Source: an uncultured Bacteroidales bacterium (GTDB taxonomy: Bacteria > Bacteroidota > Bacteroidia > Bacteroidales > Paludibacteraceae). Taken from it: a DNA stretch of 41,368 bases. The stretch lies in the NCBI GenBank assembly GCA_900316005.1, contig ONBH01000029.1, positions 1 through 41,368 of the forward strand. The letters are read 5' to 3'. Below, in pieces: positions 23,602-31,348 of this stretch. Each line of letters begins with the position of its first letter. Positions within the stretch are counted from its first letter, which is position 1. Position numbers and translations under genes: made by a program. The notes beneath the pieces were generated by a model that was not told where the DNA came from, searched no databases, and worked only from the letters and a program-made list of their open reading frames with translations.

Positions 23602-23859
23602 ATGCCGGAGATAAGTCGTTTTTATGGAATCATTATCAGTCTTTACTGGAAAGACCATAACCCGCCTCATGTGCATTTCACCTACGGCGATTACGAATGC
23701 AGTATAAGCGTATTGGACCGGATTGTAGACGGACAGGCTCCTGCTAAAGTAATCAGCAAAGTAAATCAGTGGCTGGATTTGCATGAACAGGAAGTCCTGA
23801 CGCTGTGGGAGAACGCCCAATCCGGCAAACAAATTGGCAGAATCGACCCCTTACAATAG
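23602..23859 (+). CDS. DUF4160 protein, cassette 1
   Basis: An 85-aa protein MPEISRFYGIIISLYWKDHN.. with PPHVHFTYGDYE, ..LPxx-like ..QAPAKVISKVNQWLDLHEQEVL and the terminal ..GKQIGRIDPL, all typical of DUF4160. The family is small, soluble and commonly found next to DUF2442, and the pair is widely suspected to be toxin-antitoxin-like. I know of no firm mechanism. The ATG at 23602 is 16 bp from the repeat. The DUF2442 gene follows after 8 bp. Confidence 0.85.
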   Translation: MPEISRFYGIIISLYWKDHNPPHVHFTYGDYECSISVLDRIVDGQAPAKVISKVNQWLDLHEQEVLTLWENAQSGKQIGRIDPLQ

Positions 23860-23867
23860 AATCAAAT

Positions 23868-24095
23868 ATGTTGCGCGTAAAAGATGTTGATTATTTAGGA
23901 GACTACCGTTTGGCTCTCGCATTCAGCAATGGCGAGCACAAAGTAGTTGATTTGGAGCCTTACCTCGTTGGTGAGGTATTTGGTACGTTGCACAATAAAG
24001 AACAGTTTATCCAGTATGCGTTAACACCCGTAACGATTGAATGGTCGAACGGCGTTGATCTTGCTCCGGAATATCTCTATGAGATTGGCTCATAG
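23868..24095 (+). CDS. DUF2442 protein, cassette 1
   Basis: A 75-aa protein MLRVKDVDYLGDYRLALAFS.. with NGEHKVVDLEPYL..GEVFGTLHNKEQF..VTIEWSNGVDLAPEYLYE. This is the full DUF2442 signature (W.nG.DlaPE.L). It lies 8 bp after the DUF4160 gene and is transcribed from the same cassette promoter. It is the presumed partner, possibly the antitoxin. Eight bases after its stop the first full ~185-bp intercassette unit begins. Confidence 0.88.
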   Translation: MLRVKDVDYLGDYRLALAFSNGEHKVVDLEPYLVGEVFGTLHNKEQFIQYALTPVTIEWSNGVDLAPEYLYEIGS

Positions 24096-24103
24096 GCTTT
24101 ACC

Positions 24104-24287
24104 GTCACTCCCTGACGTAAAACAGGAGGACATAGGCGCAGCGTGATGCGCTTAATATGCGTAATAAGCCAAACTTGATTTCTGACCACCTAATGCCTCC
24201 AAAATGCGCACAAACATAACAATTTGTGTGCATTTTTGCAAATGAATTTGCATAGTTCAAAAATTTGTCGTATCTTTGCAGCCGAAA
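24104..24287 (+). repeat. Intercassette unit B (full form, 184 bp)
   Basis: It starts GTCACTCCCTGACGTAAAAC and contains a GGCGCA/TGCGCT hairpin (24135-24152), then AAACTTGATTTCTGACCACC, CCTCCAAAATGCGCACAAAC and the promoter with dyad (24237-24252), -33 box 24247-24250 and -7 box TATCTTTG 24271-24278. It is co-linear with units D (25078-25262) and E (25845-26030). Minus-strand reading frames across the copies are not conserved, so it is noncoding. Confidence 0.88.
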
Positions 24288-24305
24288 TACAATCATCCAA
24301 CCCGC

Positions 24306-24605
24306 ATGACTAAACATATTATTGCCATCATAACGCTATTGGGCGCAATCAGTATCGGAGCCTACGCCAATGGCGATCCCGTCATTGAGCATTCAGCCAT
24401 GACCGTTTCGCGTACCCCTGTCAGCAGGCAGATACCTGAGATACAGGTCACCTACGAACGACTCGACATTACGCCTGCCGACCTATACACGCATATCACG
24501 GTTCTTTACCGCCTACATAACACCTCGCGCAAGAAGTTCCGTAACATCCGCTATGGTTTCATCTTTCCAATCGAGTTGCAGCAACAAGAAACAGCAAATA
24601 AATAG
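24306..24605 (+). CDS. Truncated exported protein, cassette 2 (99 aa)
   Basis: Signal peptide MTKHIIAIITLLGAISIGAYA, then ..YERLDITPADLYTHITVLYR and ..RNIRYGFIFPIE, the start of a beta-sandwich such as occurs in DUF4424-like periplasmic proteins. After IEL the reading changes to QQQETANK and stops 16 bp before promoter repeat C, so it looks like the 5' part of a longer gene cut off at the next cassette. It may be non-functional. Confidence 0.6.
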   Translation: MTKHIIAIITLLGAISIGAYANGDPVIEHSAMTVSRTPVSRQIPEIQVTYERLDITPADLYTHITVLYRLHNTSRKKFRNIRYGFIFPIELQQQETANK

Positions 24606-24621
24606 GGAAACACGTATAAAG

Positions 24622-24694
24622 ATAACAATTTGTGTGCATTTTTGCAAATAAATTTGCATAGTTCAAAAAAAAGTCGTACCTTTGCACCCGAAAA
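24622..24694 (+). promoter_or_regulatory. Cassette promoter repeat C (short form)
   Basis: Identical to copy A over about 70 bp except GCACCCG for GCAGCCG. Dyad 24643-24658, -33 box 24653-24656, -7 box TACCTTTG 24677-24684. Downstream, a perfect GATGTTATAACATC palindrome (24700-24713) and a GCGCA-AAGCAA-TGCGC hairpin (24715-24730) like that of the full units precede the ORF. Confidence 0.85.
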
Positions 24695-24769
24695 TGTAAG
24701 ATGTTATAACATCTGCGCAAAGCAATGCGCCTAATAAACGGAATAAGACAACACAATCAACCATATACT

Positions 24770-25051
24770 ATGCCGGGATATGAGAATGAAATAAAGGCGA
24801 TGCTCTATTTGGCAAAACAGGCAACCGCAACAATAGATTACGAATGGGAGATTCAGCACCACAGACAGATGCACGAAGCCTACGAGAGGAACTTGTAGGA
24901 CTTGATGTCGTCCATCAACACATCGCAGCGTATCAGTGGGCCATCAATAATGGTCGCGCTATTGACGGACATCAAACCTAAGAACGTATTGATAGAACCG
25001 GATGGAACAATCTTTGTTATAGATGCAGAGATAGAACGGCTTAATCAATAG
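24770..25051 (+). pseudogene. Kinase-like gene remnant with in-frame amber, cassette 3
   Basis: One open frame is interrupted by a single TAG (24896-24898). The first part is 42 aa (MPGYENEIKAMLYLAKQATA..). The second (from 24899; ATG at 24905) ends TDIKPKNVLIEPDGTIFVID then AEIERLNQ. The D-x-K-P-x-N-V-L..VIDAE motif is that of a protein-kinase-like fold and recalls the phage-associated polyvalent kinase family. The middle does not look like a kinase, so an internal deletion is likely. Function is doubtful. Confidence 0.5.
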
Positions 25052-25077
25052 CCCCACCGCAAAGTATATAAGCGGCA

Positions 25078-25262
25078 GTCACTCCCTGACGTAAAACAGG
25101 AGGACATAGGCGCAAAGCGATGCGCCAAAGATAGCGTAATAAGCCAAACTTGATTTCTGACCACCTAAAGCCTCCAAAATGCGTACAAAGATAACAATTT
25201 GTGCGCATTTTTGCAAATAAATTTGCATATATCAAAAAATTGTCGTATCTTTGCAGCCGAAA
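25078..25262 (+). repeat. Intercassette unit D (full form, 185 bp)
   Basis: Same order of elements as units B and E. GGCGCA-AAGCGA-TGCGCC hairpin at 25109-25126, dyad 25212-25227, -33 box TTTG 25222-25225, -7 box TATCTTTG 25246-25253. It drives the second DUF4160-DUF2442 pair. Confidence 0.88.
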
Positions 25263-25278
25263 TTAGTAGAGTTTTGTT

Positions 25279-25581
25279 ATGCCTAAGATATTTGAATACT
25301 TTGGTTTTGTATTTTTCTTCTACTCAAATGAACATGAACCCATTCATGTCCATGTGACGCATAATAACTGCCAAAGTATCTTTGAATTGATTATGATGGA
25401 TGGTGAATTAGTTGAAATCCGAGTCCGTGAAAAAACAGGTGAAGAACCATTATCAGCCAAAGATAAAAAGACCGCAGAGGAATTTATCCGTAAGTATAGC
25501 AAGAATATCATCAATAAGTGGGTACGTTTCTTTGTATTGAAACAAGCCGTTAAAAGTACAACCATTAAAACCAAACTATAA
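25279..25581 (+). CDS. DUF4160 protein, cassette 4
   Basis: A 100-aa protein MPKIFEYFGFVFFFYSNEHE.. with PIHVHVTHN, the H-x-H core of DUF4160, then a Lys-rich helical C-terminus (..DKKTAEEFIRKYSKNIINKW..). It is clearly divergent from the cassette 1 homologue, so the two pairs are not a recent duplication of each other. The DUF2442 partner begins 2 bp after the stop. Confidence 0.85.
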   Translation: MPKIFEYFGFVFFFYSNEHEPIHVHVTHNNCQSIFELIMMDGELVEIRVREKTGEEPLSAKDKKTAEEFIRKYSKNIINKWVRFFVLKQAVKSTTIKTKL

Positions 25582-25583
25582 TT

Positions 25584-25835
25584 ATGAACAGACTTTACAT
25601 AACAAATGCCACGAACGCGGGCAATCTGTCGGTAAATCTTTCATTTAGCGACAATACCACGCGTGTGGTGAATATTGGTGACTACATCCGTCGTCATCCG
25701 CATCCGCAGTATAACAAGTATTTGGACGAACGGAAATTCAATCGTTTTACCATTGAAAACGGTAATATTGTATGGGGAAAGAATTGGGATTTGATGTTTC
25801 CTATCGAAGACCTACACTCAGGTGTAATCGCCTGA
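25584..25835 (+). CDS. DUF2442 protein, cassette 4
   Basis: An 83-aa protein MNRLYITNATNAGNLSVNLS.. with ..NTTRVVNIGDYIRRHPHPQY.., ..KFNRFTIENGNIVWGKNWDL.. and MFPIEDLH, matching the DUF2442 layout (strands, then a helix, then a W..D...P...L end). It is paired with the DUF4160 gene 2 bp upstream. The next full unit (E) starts 10 bp after the stop. Confidence 0.8.
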   Translation: MNRLYITNATNAGNLSVNLSFSDNTTRVVNIGDYIRRHPHPQYNKYLDERKFNRFTIENGNIVWGKNWDLMFPIEDLHSGVIA

Positions 25836-25844
25836 ACACATATC

Positions 25845-26030
25845 GTCACTCACTGACGTAAAACAGAAGGACATAGGCGCAAAGCGATGCGCCAAATATA
25901 GCGTAAATAAGCCAAACTTGATTTCTGACCACCTAAAGCCTCCAAAATGCGCACAAACATAACAATTTGTGCGCATTTTTGCAAATAAATTTGCATATAT
26001 CAAAAAAATGTCGTATCTTTGCAGCCGAAA
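25845..26030 (+). repeat. Intercassette unit E (full form, 186 bp)
   Basis: Third full copy. GGCGCA-AAGCGA-TGCGCC hairpin at 25876-25893, dyad 25980-25995, -33 box TTTG 25990-25993, -7 box TATCTTTG 26014-26021. Differences from D are scattered substitutions and a one-base insertion (GTAAATAAGCC for GTAATAAGCC). Confidence 0.88.
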
Positions 26031-26075
26031 ACTATCGTTTGAACCCTTCGAACGAAAAAACAAAGAATCGGCACT

Positions 26076-26204
26076 ATGGAACAGAAAGGTTTTCAACAGT
26101 ACTCGGATGTTGAGTTCAAAGCCGCTTTATTAGCAACCTTGAACCTCAAGCAAGAGTGGATAGCCTCTGTGGACAAGCGCGAAAAGGAACTTGGCCTACG
26201 ATGA
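26076..26204 (+). CDS. 42-aa ORF upstream of the DUF6169 gene, cassette 5
   Basis: MEQKGFQQYSDVEFKAALLA.. ends ..REKELGLR. It is a charged, helical small protein whose stop overlaps the next ATG (ATGA). The ORF starts about 50 nt after the predicted transcription start. No family recognised. Size and coupling make it a candidate antitoxin or leader peptide for the DUF6169 protein. Confidence 0.6.
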   Translation: MEQKGFQQYSDVEFKAALLATLNLKQEWIASVDKREKELGLR

Positions 26205-26707
26205 GACTATCCGTAAATAACATCAACCAGGTATCCCCCTACTGGGTGATTCAATTGGATGATTTAACTTTCCGTTTTATCACTAAGAACGGAATTGTGT
26301 ATCGTGTTGGTTTCCGACAGGATCCATATTTTTTAGGCGAAAGAGCATACCACTTCTTCATTTCCAATGATAGTGAAATTACAGCACCTAAAGATGTGGA
26401 TGTATTTAAGGTGATTACTTGTGTGTTAGAAGAGTTTTTTAGTCAAGATTCATCGGTAATGCTATATATCTGTGATCCTTACGATCATCGCGAAAACGTT
26501 CGTGACAACCTATACAAACGTTGGTTCAATAATTATCCTCGTCACAACGAATTAACACTTCAAGCAGAAGAACTAAATTTCGACGGATATATTGTTTATA
26601 CAGGAATGATTTTGCGTAATGACAACCCTGACTACAAAAATCTTTTAGACACATATAAAGCATTTGTAAAACGTGCCAATTCCATCTACAATATCCAGCC
26701 CAAATAA
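26201..26707 (+). CDS. DUF6169 family protein, cassette 5
   Basis: A 168-aa protein MRLSVNNINQVSPYWVIQLD.. with LTFRFITKNGIVYRVGF (strand-rich), ..VLEEFFSQDSSVMLYICDPY.. then DHRENVRDNLYKRWF. This matches the DUF6169 pattern as I remember it (hLIYICDxxDGRExxRxxxFxxWF). The family is small, soluble, nearly confined to Bacteroidetes and of unknown function. The start at 26201 is set by the ATGA overlap with the 42-aa ORF. It is the last gene of the cassette array; no repeat unit follows it. Confidence 0.8.
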   Translation: MRLSVNNINQVSPYWVIQLDDLTFRFITKNGIVYRVGFRQDPYFLGERAYHFFISNDSEITAPKDVDVFKVITCVLEEFFSQDSSVMLYICDPYDHRENVRDNLYKRWFNNYPRHNELTLQAEELNFDGYIVYTGMILRNDNPDYKNLLDTYKAFVKRANSIYNIQPK

Positions 26708-26930
26708 CATTTTAGCAAGTATGAGTTAAAGAACCACTTGATGGTATCTACAAAGAGCCTTTGTGCACTAAATTGGACGAATAGGGTTACTTTGCACAGC
26801 AGAAACGACATGAATAATGAAGTAACTGTCACGCAGTTTTAAATTTTGAATTTTTAATTTTTAATTTGAATGAAATGGAGGATGCCGAAAATCCACAGAA
26901 GAGTAGGCACAAACATAAATAAACGAGAAT

Positions 26931-27608
26931 ATGAAAAAATTAGTGATGATGGCTCTGGCCATGATGGTAGTATGCAGCGCTGCTTTCGCACAAGCTGTTG
27001 ACCAGAAAGAAATCCGCAAGGAACGTCAGGAAATCCGCAAACTGGCCAAGAAAGAACTCTCTGCCCGCGTGGATAAGTCCGTGAAGAAAGAAGCCAAACG
27101 TCTCAAGAAAGAAGGTTGGGTCGTTGCCCCGGGTTCACTGCCCCTGGAGAAACAGCTCGAGCGCAGCTTCACCATGGAGTATGAGTTCGACGAGAACCTC
27201 TACCCGAAATACATCATGGCTAACGCTCAGTCCATCGGCGGCAACTACGACGCTGCCAAGACCGCTGCCATGAGCCTGGCTATCACCAATCTGGCCGGTC
27301 AGATCCAGACCGAGGTGACCGCCCTGATTGAGAACACCGTAGCCAACAACCAGCTCTCGGGCAACGATGCCGAGAGCCTGACCGAGACCGTGATGGCCAG
27401 CAAGAACCTCATCAGCCAGTCTATCGGCCGCGTGCTGACCGTAGTAGAGTGCTACCGCGAGCTCAAGAATGGCAACAAGGAGGTGATGCTCCGCATCGCT
27501 TACAACGGCGATATGGCCAAGGACGTTGCCAAGAAAGCCATCCGCCAATCAATGGAGGAGAAGGGTCAGAAACTGCACGAACAGCTGGATCAAGCCCTGG
27601 GTTTCTAA
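26931..27608 (+). CDS. Secreted protein of the envelope cluster, 225 aa (Lpp20-like)
   Basis: Signal peptide MKKLVMMALAMMVVCSAAFA, a very basic helical stretch (residues about 25-60, ..KKEAKRLKKEGW), then a domain with ..YIMANAQSIGGNYDAAKTAA.. and ..VMLRIAYNGDMAKDVAKKAI, resembling Lpp20-type repeats (helix-strand with ..AxxxAxxxA..). First of at least five same-strand genes with 0-40 bp gaps. A weak promoter candidate (TTACTTTGC near 26787) lies upstream but the spacing is poor. Function unknown. Confidence 0.75.
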   Translation: MKKLVMMALAMMVVCSAAFAQAVDQKEIRKERQEIRKLAKKELSARVDKSVKKEAKRLKKEGWVVAPGSLPLEKQLERSFTMEYEFDENLYPKYIMANAQSIGGNYDAAKTAAMSLAITNLAGQIQTEVTALIENTVANNQLSGNDAESLTETVMASKNLISQSIGRVLTVVECYRELKNGNKEVMLRIAYNGDMAKDVAKKAIRQSMEEKGQKLHEQLDQALGF

Positions 27609-27611
27609 GTC

Positions 27612-28682
27612 ATGAAGCGTTGGCTACTAATAGCACTTCTGTTCTGTCAGGCGCTCTGCGGGGCTAAGAAACCCGTAGCGCCCGACTGGACGGATGCCGT
27701 CAAGCGGGAAACACTCTTTCCCGCTACGACATTTTATACCGGATTTGTGAGCACCCGTCCGCAAGCAGGCGAAGACAAGTCGCAGGCCTACGAACGCGCC
27801 AAAGAGATGGCACGTGCCGAGGCGGTCTCGACCATTCAGGTGACCGTGGAACAGACCATCGAACGCCAGATAGAAAGCCAGCAGACTAATGCCGACGGCG
27901 TCAATACGCGCGACATCCTCAACGCCATGACGCAAGTTAAGACCGGCATCAAGGATATTCCGGGCCTGAATGTAGAGGTATGGGAAGACACGAAGAAGGG
28001 AGATATCTACGCCATCGCCTATGTCAGGCGTATAGAGCTGGCCAACAAACTATCCCACCGCGTTGCCACCAACATCCAGCGCGCCGATGCCGAGTTGACA
28101 AGTATTGAGTCGTTCTTCAACAGCGGCGACAAACTGCAGGCGCGTGCCAACATGGCAAAGGTAGCTGAGATACTGGCCGACATAGAGGCCGACCAGAAAG
28201 TGCTGCTGAGTATTCAGAACTCCGTGAAGAAAGAGTCGCTCTCGCTGGACGAGAGTCAGCGCGTCACCGGCCGTTACCGCGCAATGGAGTCTAAGTTGCG
28301 CCACGGTATCTACATCTATCTGGACTGCAAGACGGACAACTTCGGCAAGCCCTATACCGCCATGGCGGGCAAGATGAAAGGCGCGCTCGCGGAATTAGGC
28401 TGCACCTTCAAGGACAATGCTGCCGAGGCCGACTGGATTATCACCGTCAATGCCGAGGTGCGCGAGGGAAACACCACGCCTTCCTACGGGACGTATTTCA
28501 CCTACGTGGATGCCGATGTCAGCGTGACACAACGCGGCACCAATCAGGTGGTGTACGAAGACCGCTTCAGCCAAAAGGGCGGTGACACACGCGGCTACAA
28601 AGAGGCTGCCAATGAGGCATACCGCCGCCTGACCACAACAATAAGCGATACTGTAAAAAAAGTGATTAGCGAACAAAAATGA
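27612..28682 (+). CDS. Lpp20/LPP20-domain exported protein, 356 aa
   Basis: Signal peptide (MKRWLLIALLFCQALCGA). Residues 45-155 have the Lpp20-like pattern TGFVSTR..AYERAKEMARAEAVSTIQVT..GLNVEVWEDTKKGDIYAIAYV. A helical segment (160-235) is followed by a beta-rich C-terminal domain (..IYIYLDCKTDNFGKPY.., ..ADWIITVNAEVREG..). It begins 3 bp after the previous stop and overlaps the next gene by 4 bp, so translation is coupled. Probably periplasmic or outer-membrane associated. Function unknown. Confidence 0.8.
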   Translation: MKRWLLIALLFCQALCGAKKPVAPDWTDAVKRETLFPATTFYTGFVSTRPQAGEDKSQAYERAKEMARAEAVSTIQVTVEQTIERQIESQQTNADGVNTRDILNAMTQVKTGIKDIPGLNVEVWEDTKKGDIYAIAYVRRIELANKLSHRVATNIQRADAELTSIESFFNSGDKLQARANMAKVAEILADIEADQKVLLSIQNSVKKESLSLDESQRVTGRYRAMESKLRHGIYIYLDCKTDNFGKPYTAMAGKMKGALAELGCTFKDNAAEADWIITVNAEVREGNTTPSYGTYFTYVDADVSVTQRGTNQVVYEDRFSQKGGDTRGYKEAANEAYRRLTTTISDTVKKVISEQK

Positions 28683-29617
28683 AAAAACTATTAACTCTTT
28701 GCCTGCTTTTGCCGGCTATCCTACTGAGCGCCCAGACACGTGTGGCAGTCTATATGTACTCCCGAGATTACGACCTCGGTATGGTCTTTGCCGACAAACT
28801 CGTTCAGGCTTTGTCGCGCAGCGGAGAATACACCGCCGTCGAGCGTACGGAGGAGTTCCTTAACGAGTTACGCAAGGAAATCAGTTACCAGCGAACCGGA
28901 ATCGTCGAGGACAGCCAGCTGTCCGAACTGGGCAAACAGATGGGCGTAGAACAAGTGTGCGTCGTGGACCTGATGGAGGTAGTGGACGGTATCTATGCTA
29001 CCGCTCGTCTTATCGATGTAGAGACAGCCGAGATCAAGAAAGCCGAGAGCGTATCGGGCCGCGTGAGCACCCTGTCACAAGTGACAGCCACCGCTACCAA
29101 ACTCGCCAACCAGTTGGTACAAGCCAAAGCGACGGCCTCGGTGGAAGGCACCGTCATCAGCGGCGCCGCGAAGCCCGACAAGAGCTCCACACCCCCTCCC
29201 ACCCGCGATGAAAGCGAACACGAGATGCTGAAAGCCGCATTTCAGCAAGGCTTCATCACCTACGACGGACTGGAGATAGCCCTGACGGCTACCTGCCTCA
29301 ATAACCCCAAGGACGTAAAAAAAGCCGTGAACAGTGCCAAGTACGCGGGCAAGAAAGACTGGCGTTTCCCCACTGCCGCTGAGGCGGAGAAGATCATCGA
29401 CTACGTCACCGCCCTCTATGGCCGCTGGCAACCCTACGATGCTACGCTGAGGGAACAGATGCAGAAGGCAGGCTGGGCCATGCGCCGCGACGAAGCCGTG
29501 GCTATCAAGGATGCCTGCGTGCGTGTCTGGGACAAGAAACAGGGCTTTGCTGACGGCGAGATATACGACGTCAAAGGTGCCAAAACACCCGTATGGGTTA
29601 TTGTGGTGAGACCGTAG
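28679..29617 (+). CDS. CsgG/LpoB-like exported protein with C-terminal extra domain, 312 aa
   Basis: Signal peptide (MKKLLTLCLLLPAILLSAQ). Residues 20-150 form a CsgG/LpoB-type alpha/beta domain (TRVAVYMYSRDYDLGMVFAD.., ..ISYQRTGIVEDSQLSELGKQ.., MGVEQVCVVDLMEVVDG). A linker rich in Pro/Thr/Ser (162-180) is followed by a domain with ..AGKKDWRFPTAAEAEKII.., similar to the W-R-hP-T..E pattern of DUF1566/lectin-like modules. In relatives the first domain helps build outer-membrane pores or activates cell-wall enzymes. Its coupling to an Lpp20-like gene supports an envelope complex. Confidence 0.75.
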   Translation: MKKLLTLCLLLPAILLSAQTRVAVYMYSRDYDLGMVFADKLVQALSRSGEYTAVERTEEFLNELRKEISYQRTGIVEDSQLSELGKQMGVEQVCVVDLMEVVDGIYATARLIDVETAEIKKAESVSGRVSTLSQVTATATKLANQLVQAKATASVEGTVISGAAKPDKSSTPPPTRDESEHEMLKAAFQQGFITYDGLEIALTATCLNNPKDVKKAVNSAKYAGKKDWRFPTAAEAEKIIDYVTALYGRWQPYDATLREQMQKAGWAMRRDEAVAIKDACVRVWDKKQGFADGEIYDVKGAKTPVWVIVVRP

Positions 29618-29665
29618 GTAGTTGATAGTTGACAATTGATAGTTGATAGTTGATAGTTGATAGTT
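29617..29665. repeat. AGTTGAT heptad repeat before the transglutaminase gene
   Basis: About six copies of TTGATAG/TTGACAG run from the stop of the preceding gene right up to the ATG at 29666. A related stretch is at 3371-3400. A TTG inside the repeat is not the likely start. Confidence 0.8.
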
Positions 29666-31348
29666 ATGAGACGGTTGGGAATAATGGTGCTATGGGCGGC
29701 GATGACGCTGCCGATATGGGCACAACAGGATTCGTTTGAGGAGTTCCGTCGCCAACAAGAGGCGGCGTTCAACCAGTTCCGCAACGACAAACAGGCGGAG
29801 TACGACCGCTTCCGCCGCGAGGCGAACGAGGCGTACGCCGACTTTATGCGTCAGTCGTGGGATAAGTTCGAAGGCAAAGAAGCCATTGAGCCCGTCAAGG
29901 AAGAACCCCAACCGCCTACGGTCTATGAGGCACCCCAACCTGCGCCTGAACCGGAACCCGAAGTCACGCCCGAACCGGAAGTCACGCCCGAACCGGAACC
30001 TGAGGTTACGCCCGAACCGGAACCCGAGCCGCAGCCGGAGGTAGCAACCGAACCCGAGCAACCGAAAGAAGAACCCAAGGCAGAGCCTAAGCCGGAGCCC
30101 AAGCCCAAACCGGAACCCAAGCCCAGGCACGAGCACCACGAACCTCGGATCGATGCACCGGTAGCTATCCCCATCAAGAAAGAGGTCGTCGTTGTTCCAG
30201 CGCCGGTGCCTGCACCGGAACCTCTTGCACCGGTAGCACCCAAGCCGGGCACCCCCAGCAAGCATACGACCATTGCCTTCTATGGCACGCTCATGTCGGT
30301 CAGTTTTCCATCACCGGATAACTTCCGTCTGAAAGGCCTCAGCGAGAACGATCTGGCAGACGGATGGAAGGTGCTGTCGGGCGAGGCGTACGACGTAGCC
30401 GTCAAGCAAGCACTGGATCTGCGAGAGCAACACAACCTATGCGACTGGGCCTACATGAACATGCTGCAGGCTGTCTGCGAGAAGCAGTACGGCAAGACCA
30501 ACGAAGCCGTGTTAAGCCAAGCCTTCCTGATGTCGCAATCCGGCTATAGAGTACGACTGGGCAAGGCCGACAACAAGCTATACCTGCTGGTTGCCAGCAA
30601 CTACGACATCGTATCCATGTCGTATTTCATGCTGGACGGTATCCGCTTCTACCCCATCAACTGCCCGACCAAGCAGTTACAGATCTGTCAGGCCAAGTTC
30701 GACAAAGAGCAGTCCCTCTCGCTCATCATCGCCAAGGAGCCGGGTTTCGACCAAGACATCACCGCCCCGCGCACGCTGACCTCAAAGAAAGGGCTGACCG
30801 CCAAAGTCGGTGTCAACCGGAATAACCTGGATTTCTACAACGACTATCCCTCCGCCTGCATCAATGGCGACTCGCGTACACGCTGGGCCGCATACGCCAA
30901 CGTGCCGATGGAGACGGATATCAAGAAGACACTCTATCCCCAACTCAAGCAAGCCATCGGCGGTCTGAGCGAGAAAGACGCCGTAGGGCTGCTGCTCAAC
31001 TGGGTGCAGACCGCCTTCGAATACGAATACGATGACAAGGTATGGGGAGGCGACCGCGTATTCTTTGCCGCCGAGACCTTGCATTATCCCTACTGCGACT
31101 GCGAGGACCGCGCTATCCTCTTCTCGCGCCTGGTGCGCGACTTGGTCGGTTTGGATGTTGTACTGCTGTACTACCCCGGGCACTTGGCTACCGCTGTGGG
31201 GTTCAACGAAGATGTCAAGGGTGACTATGTATCATCCAAGACCCGCAAGTTCATCGTCTGCGATCCGACCTATATCGGTGCCCCCGTCGGACGTACCATG
31301 CCGGGCATGAATAATCAGGAGGCACAAGTCTTTGTGTTGAAACGATGA
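29666..31348 (+). CDS. Exported transglutaminase-like protein with Pro/Glu-rich spacer, 560 aa
   Basis: Signal peptide (1-20), a helical segment of Phe/Arg/Gln repeats ([20 protein letters not shown].., about 22-70), a long Pro-Glu/Pro-Lys spacer (about 75-195) and a C-terminal domain with a transglutaminase-like triad. Candidates are Cys477/Cys479 in YCDCEDRA, His506 in PGHLATAV and Asp533 in VCDPTY. Such domains act as peptidases, amidases or crosslinkers. The Pro/Glu spacer could reach across the periplasm, as in TonB or LpoA/B-type proteins. The 3' end overlaps the next gene by 4 bp. Confidence 0.82.
   Translation: MRRLGIMVLWAAMTLPIWAQQDSFEEFRRQQEAAFNQFRNDKQAEYDRFRREANEAYADFMRQSWDKFEGKEAIEPVKEEPQPPTVYEAPQPAPEPEPEVTPEPEVTPEPEPEVTPEPEPEPQPEVATEPEQPKEEPKAEPKPEPKPKPEPKPRHEHHEPRIDAPVAIPIKKEVVVVPAPVPAPEPLAPVAPKPGTPSKHTTIAFYGTLMSVSFPSPDNFRLKGLSENDLADGWKVLSGEAYDVAVKQALDLREQHNLCDWAYMNMLQAVCEKQYGKTNEAVLSQAFLMSQSGYRVRLGKADNKLYLLVASNYDIVSMSYFMLDGIRFYPINCPTKQLQICQAKFDKEQSLSLIIAKEPGFDQDITAPRTLTSKKGLTAKVGVNRNNLDFYNDYPSACINGDSRTRWAAYANVPMETDIKKTLYPQLKQAIGGLSEKDAVGLLLNWVQTAFEYEYDDKVWGGDRVFFAAETLHYPYCDCEDRAILFSRLVRDLVGLDVVLLYYPGHLATAVGFNEDVKGDYVSSKTRKFIVCDPTYIGAPVGRTMPGMNNQEAQVFVLKR

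Noticed and set aside
23513..26030. CRISPR array: repeated ~73-185-bp units with variable sequence between them.
   Set aside because: The repeats are far too long, the intervening segments are genes of 330-580 bp, and there are no cas genes.
24105..26096. Minus-strand ORFs across the three intercassette units sharing the peptide FAKMRTNCYVCAHFGG (24105-24317, 25041-25235, 25818-26096).
   Set aside because: The frame is not kept past the shared part because of indels between copies, and the ORFs overlap the plus promoters. They are shadows of repeated noncoding DNA.
23513..26707. Classical integron cassette array.
   Set aside because: No integrase, no attC-type R/L core sites recognised, and each cassette has its own promoter. 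Kept only as an analogy.
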